DNA of 5,903 bases from JAZNBI01 sp045586995. GTDB taxonomy: Bacteria; Bacillota; Clostridia; Oscillospirales; CAG-272. Below, one piece after another: positions 5,671-5,903 of this stretch. The notes under the pieces were generated by a model that was not told where the DNA came from, did no database searches, and saw only the letters and a list, made by a program, of their open reading frames with translations. The DNA is taken from NCBI GenBank assembly GCA_045586995.1, contig JAZNBI010000005.1, positions 1 through 5,903 on the forward strand, given 5' to 3'. Positions within the stretch are counted from its first letter, which is position 1, and each line of letters opens with the position of its first letter. A program made the translations under genes and the position numbers.

Positions 5671-5895
5671 GTGAAATATTCGGCTTACGCCGAATGTGAA
5701 ATAATTCACTCCGTGAATTGTGAAATATCTCACTTCGTTCGATGTGAAATGAAATTTGCCCACATTCGCGTCAGCGAATATTTCACATTTGCAGAGCAAA
5801 TATTTCACAGCGAAGCTATTTCACTTGCCCGCAAGGGCAAATTTCGTTGAAAAAAGCACACATTGTCTTGGTAGACAAATGTGTGCTTTTTTCTG
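5671..5895. repeat. GTGAAAT-box palindromic array, copy 2
   Basis: This copy has the same orientation as copy 1. Forward GTGAAAT boxes start at 5671, 5696, 5720 and 5744; inverted ATTTCAC boxes start at 5780, 5802 and 5818. Inter-box hairpins are ATTCGGC/GCCGAAT (5678-5695), with a loop different from copy 1, ATTCAC/GTGAAT (5704-5718), a weak ATC/GAT one (5727-5743), ATTCGC/GCGAAT (5764-5779) and ATTTGC/GCAAAT (5787-5801). The hairpin-plus-box at 5787-5808 is a 22-bp module absent from copy 1. The enclosing 11-bp inverted repeat is at 5751-5761 and 5835-5845. The similarity ends at CTG (5893-5895), after which the flanks of the two copies differ. Confidence 0.9.
5849..5893. terminator. Bidirectional terminator at the end of repeat copy 2
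   Basis: It is identical to the terminator in copy 1: stem arms GCACACATTGTC (5856-5867) and GACAAATGTGTGC (5874-5886), flanked by six As and six Ts. It would stop leftward transcripts from beyond the window before they reach the promoter at 5670-5642. Confidence 0.85.
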
Positions 5896-5903
5896 GTGGG
5901 GGA

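Noticed and set aside
5566..5850. Plus-strand open frame of 94 codons across repeat copy 2
   Set aside because: It runs antisense through the start of the four-helix-bundle gene and then the palindromic array, with no ribosome site or family signal.
4690..5895. CRISPR array
   Set aside because: Box spacing is superficially regular (24-28 bp), but the boxes are only 7 bp, occur in both orientations, and the spacers are self-complementary rather than unique foreign sequence. No cas gene is present.

Overview
The window looks like a chromosomal piece of a low-to-moderate GC Bacillota, most likely a gut-type Clostridia (Oscillospirales-like). This rests on strong AAGGAGG-type ribosome sites, sigma-A promoters with 17-bp spacers, U-tailed hairpin terminators and the types of proteins encoded. 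The genus cannot be fixed from sequence alone.

Left part (1-871). A compact divergent control region (35-92) drives a gene leaving the window to the left (only its start codon and ribosome site are inside) and, to the right, a SLOG/DUF2493-type nucleotide-binding protein that breaks off about half-way and is probably a decayed gene. Next comes a promoter with a perfect 9+9-bp palindrome over its -35/spacer region, then a MarR-family regulator.

Centre (434-3803). The MarR gene, a DegV/FakB-type fatty-acid-binding protein and a FakA-type fatty-acid kinase lie head to tail and end at a strong terminator. In known systems FakB presents an exogenous fatty acid to FakA, which phosphorylates it for phospholipid synthesis. 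The MarR protein is therefore a candidate FabT-like local lipid regulator. The kinase carries an unusual Lys-rich N-terminal extension of about 67 residues.

Right part (3725-5903), all genes on the minus strand. A convergent terminator ends an XRE regulator with two membrane helices and a zinc ribbon. Upstream of it is a structured repeat, then a translationally coupled pair (a four-helix-bundle protein of the 23S rRNA intervening-sequence family and a three-helix membrane protein), then a second copy of the repeat in the same orientation. Each repeat is an array of GTGAAAT boxes separated by small hairpins whose sequences differ between copies while mostly staying palindromic. Each ends in a bidirectional terminator and abuts a leftward promoter of identical layout (TTGAAA, 17 bp, TATAAT with extended -10). 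The segment therefore reads as promoter - gene(s) - terminator - palindromic array, repeated with a 981-bp period. This is the most unusual thing in the window and may be a modular mobile or recombining cassette system.
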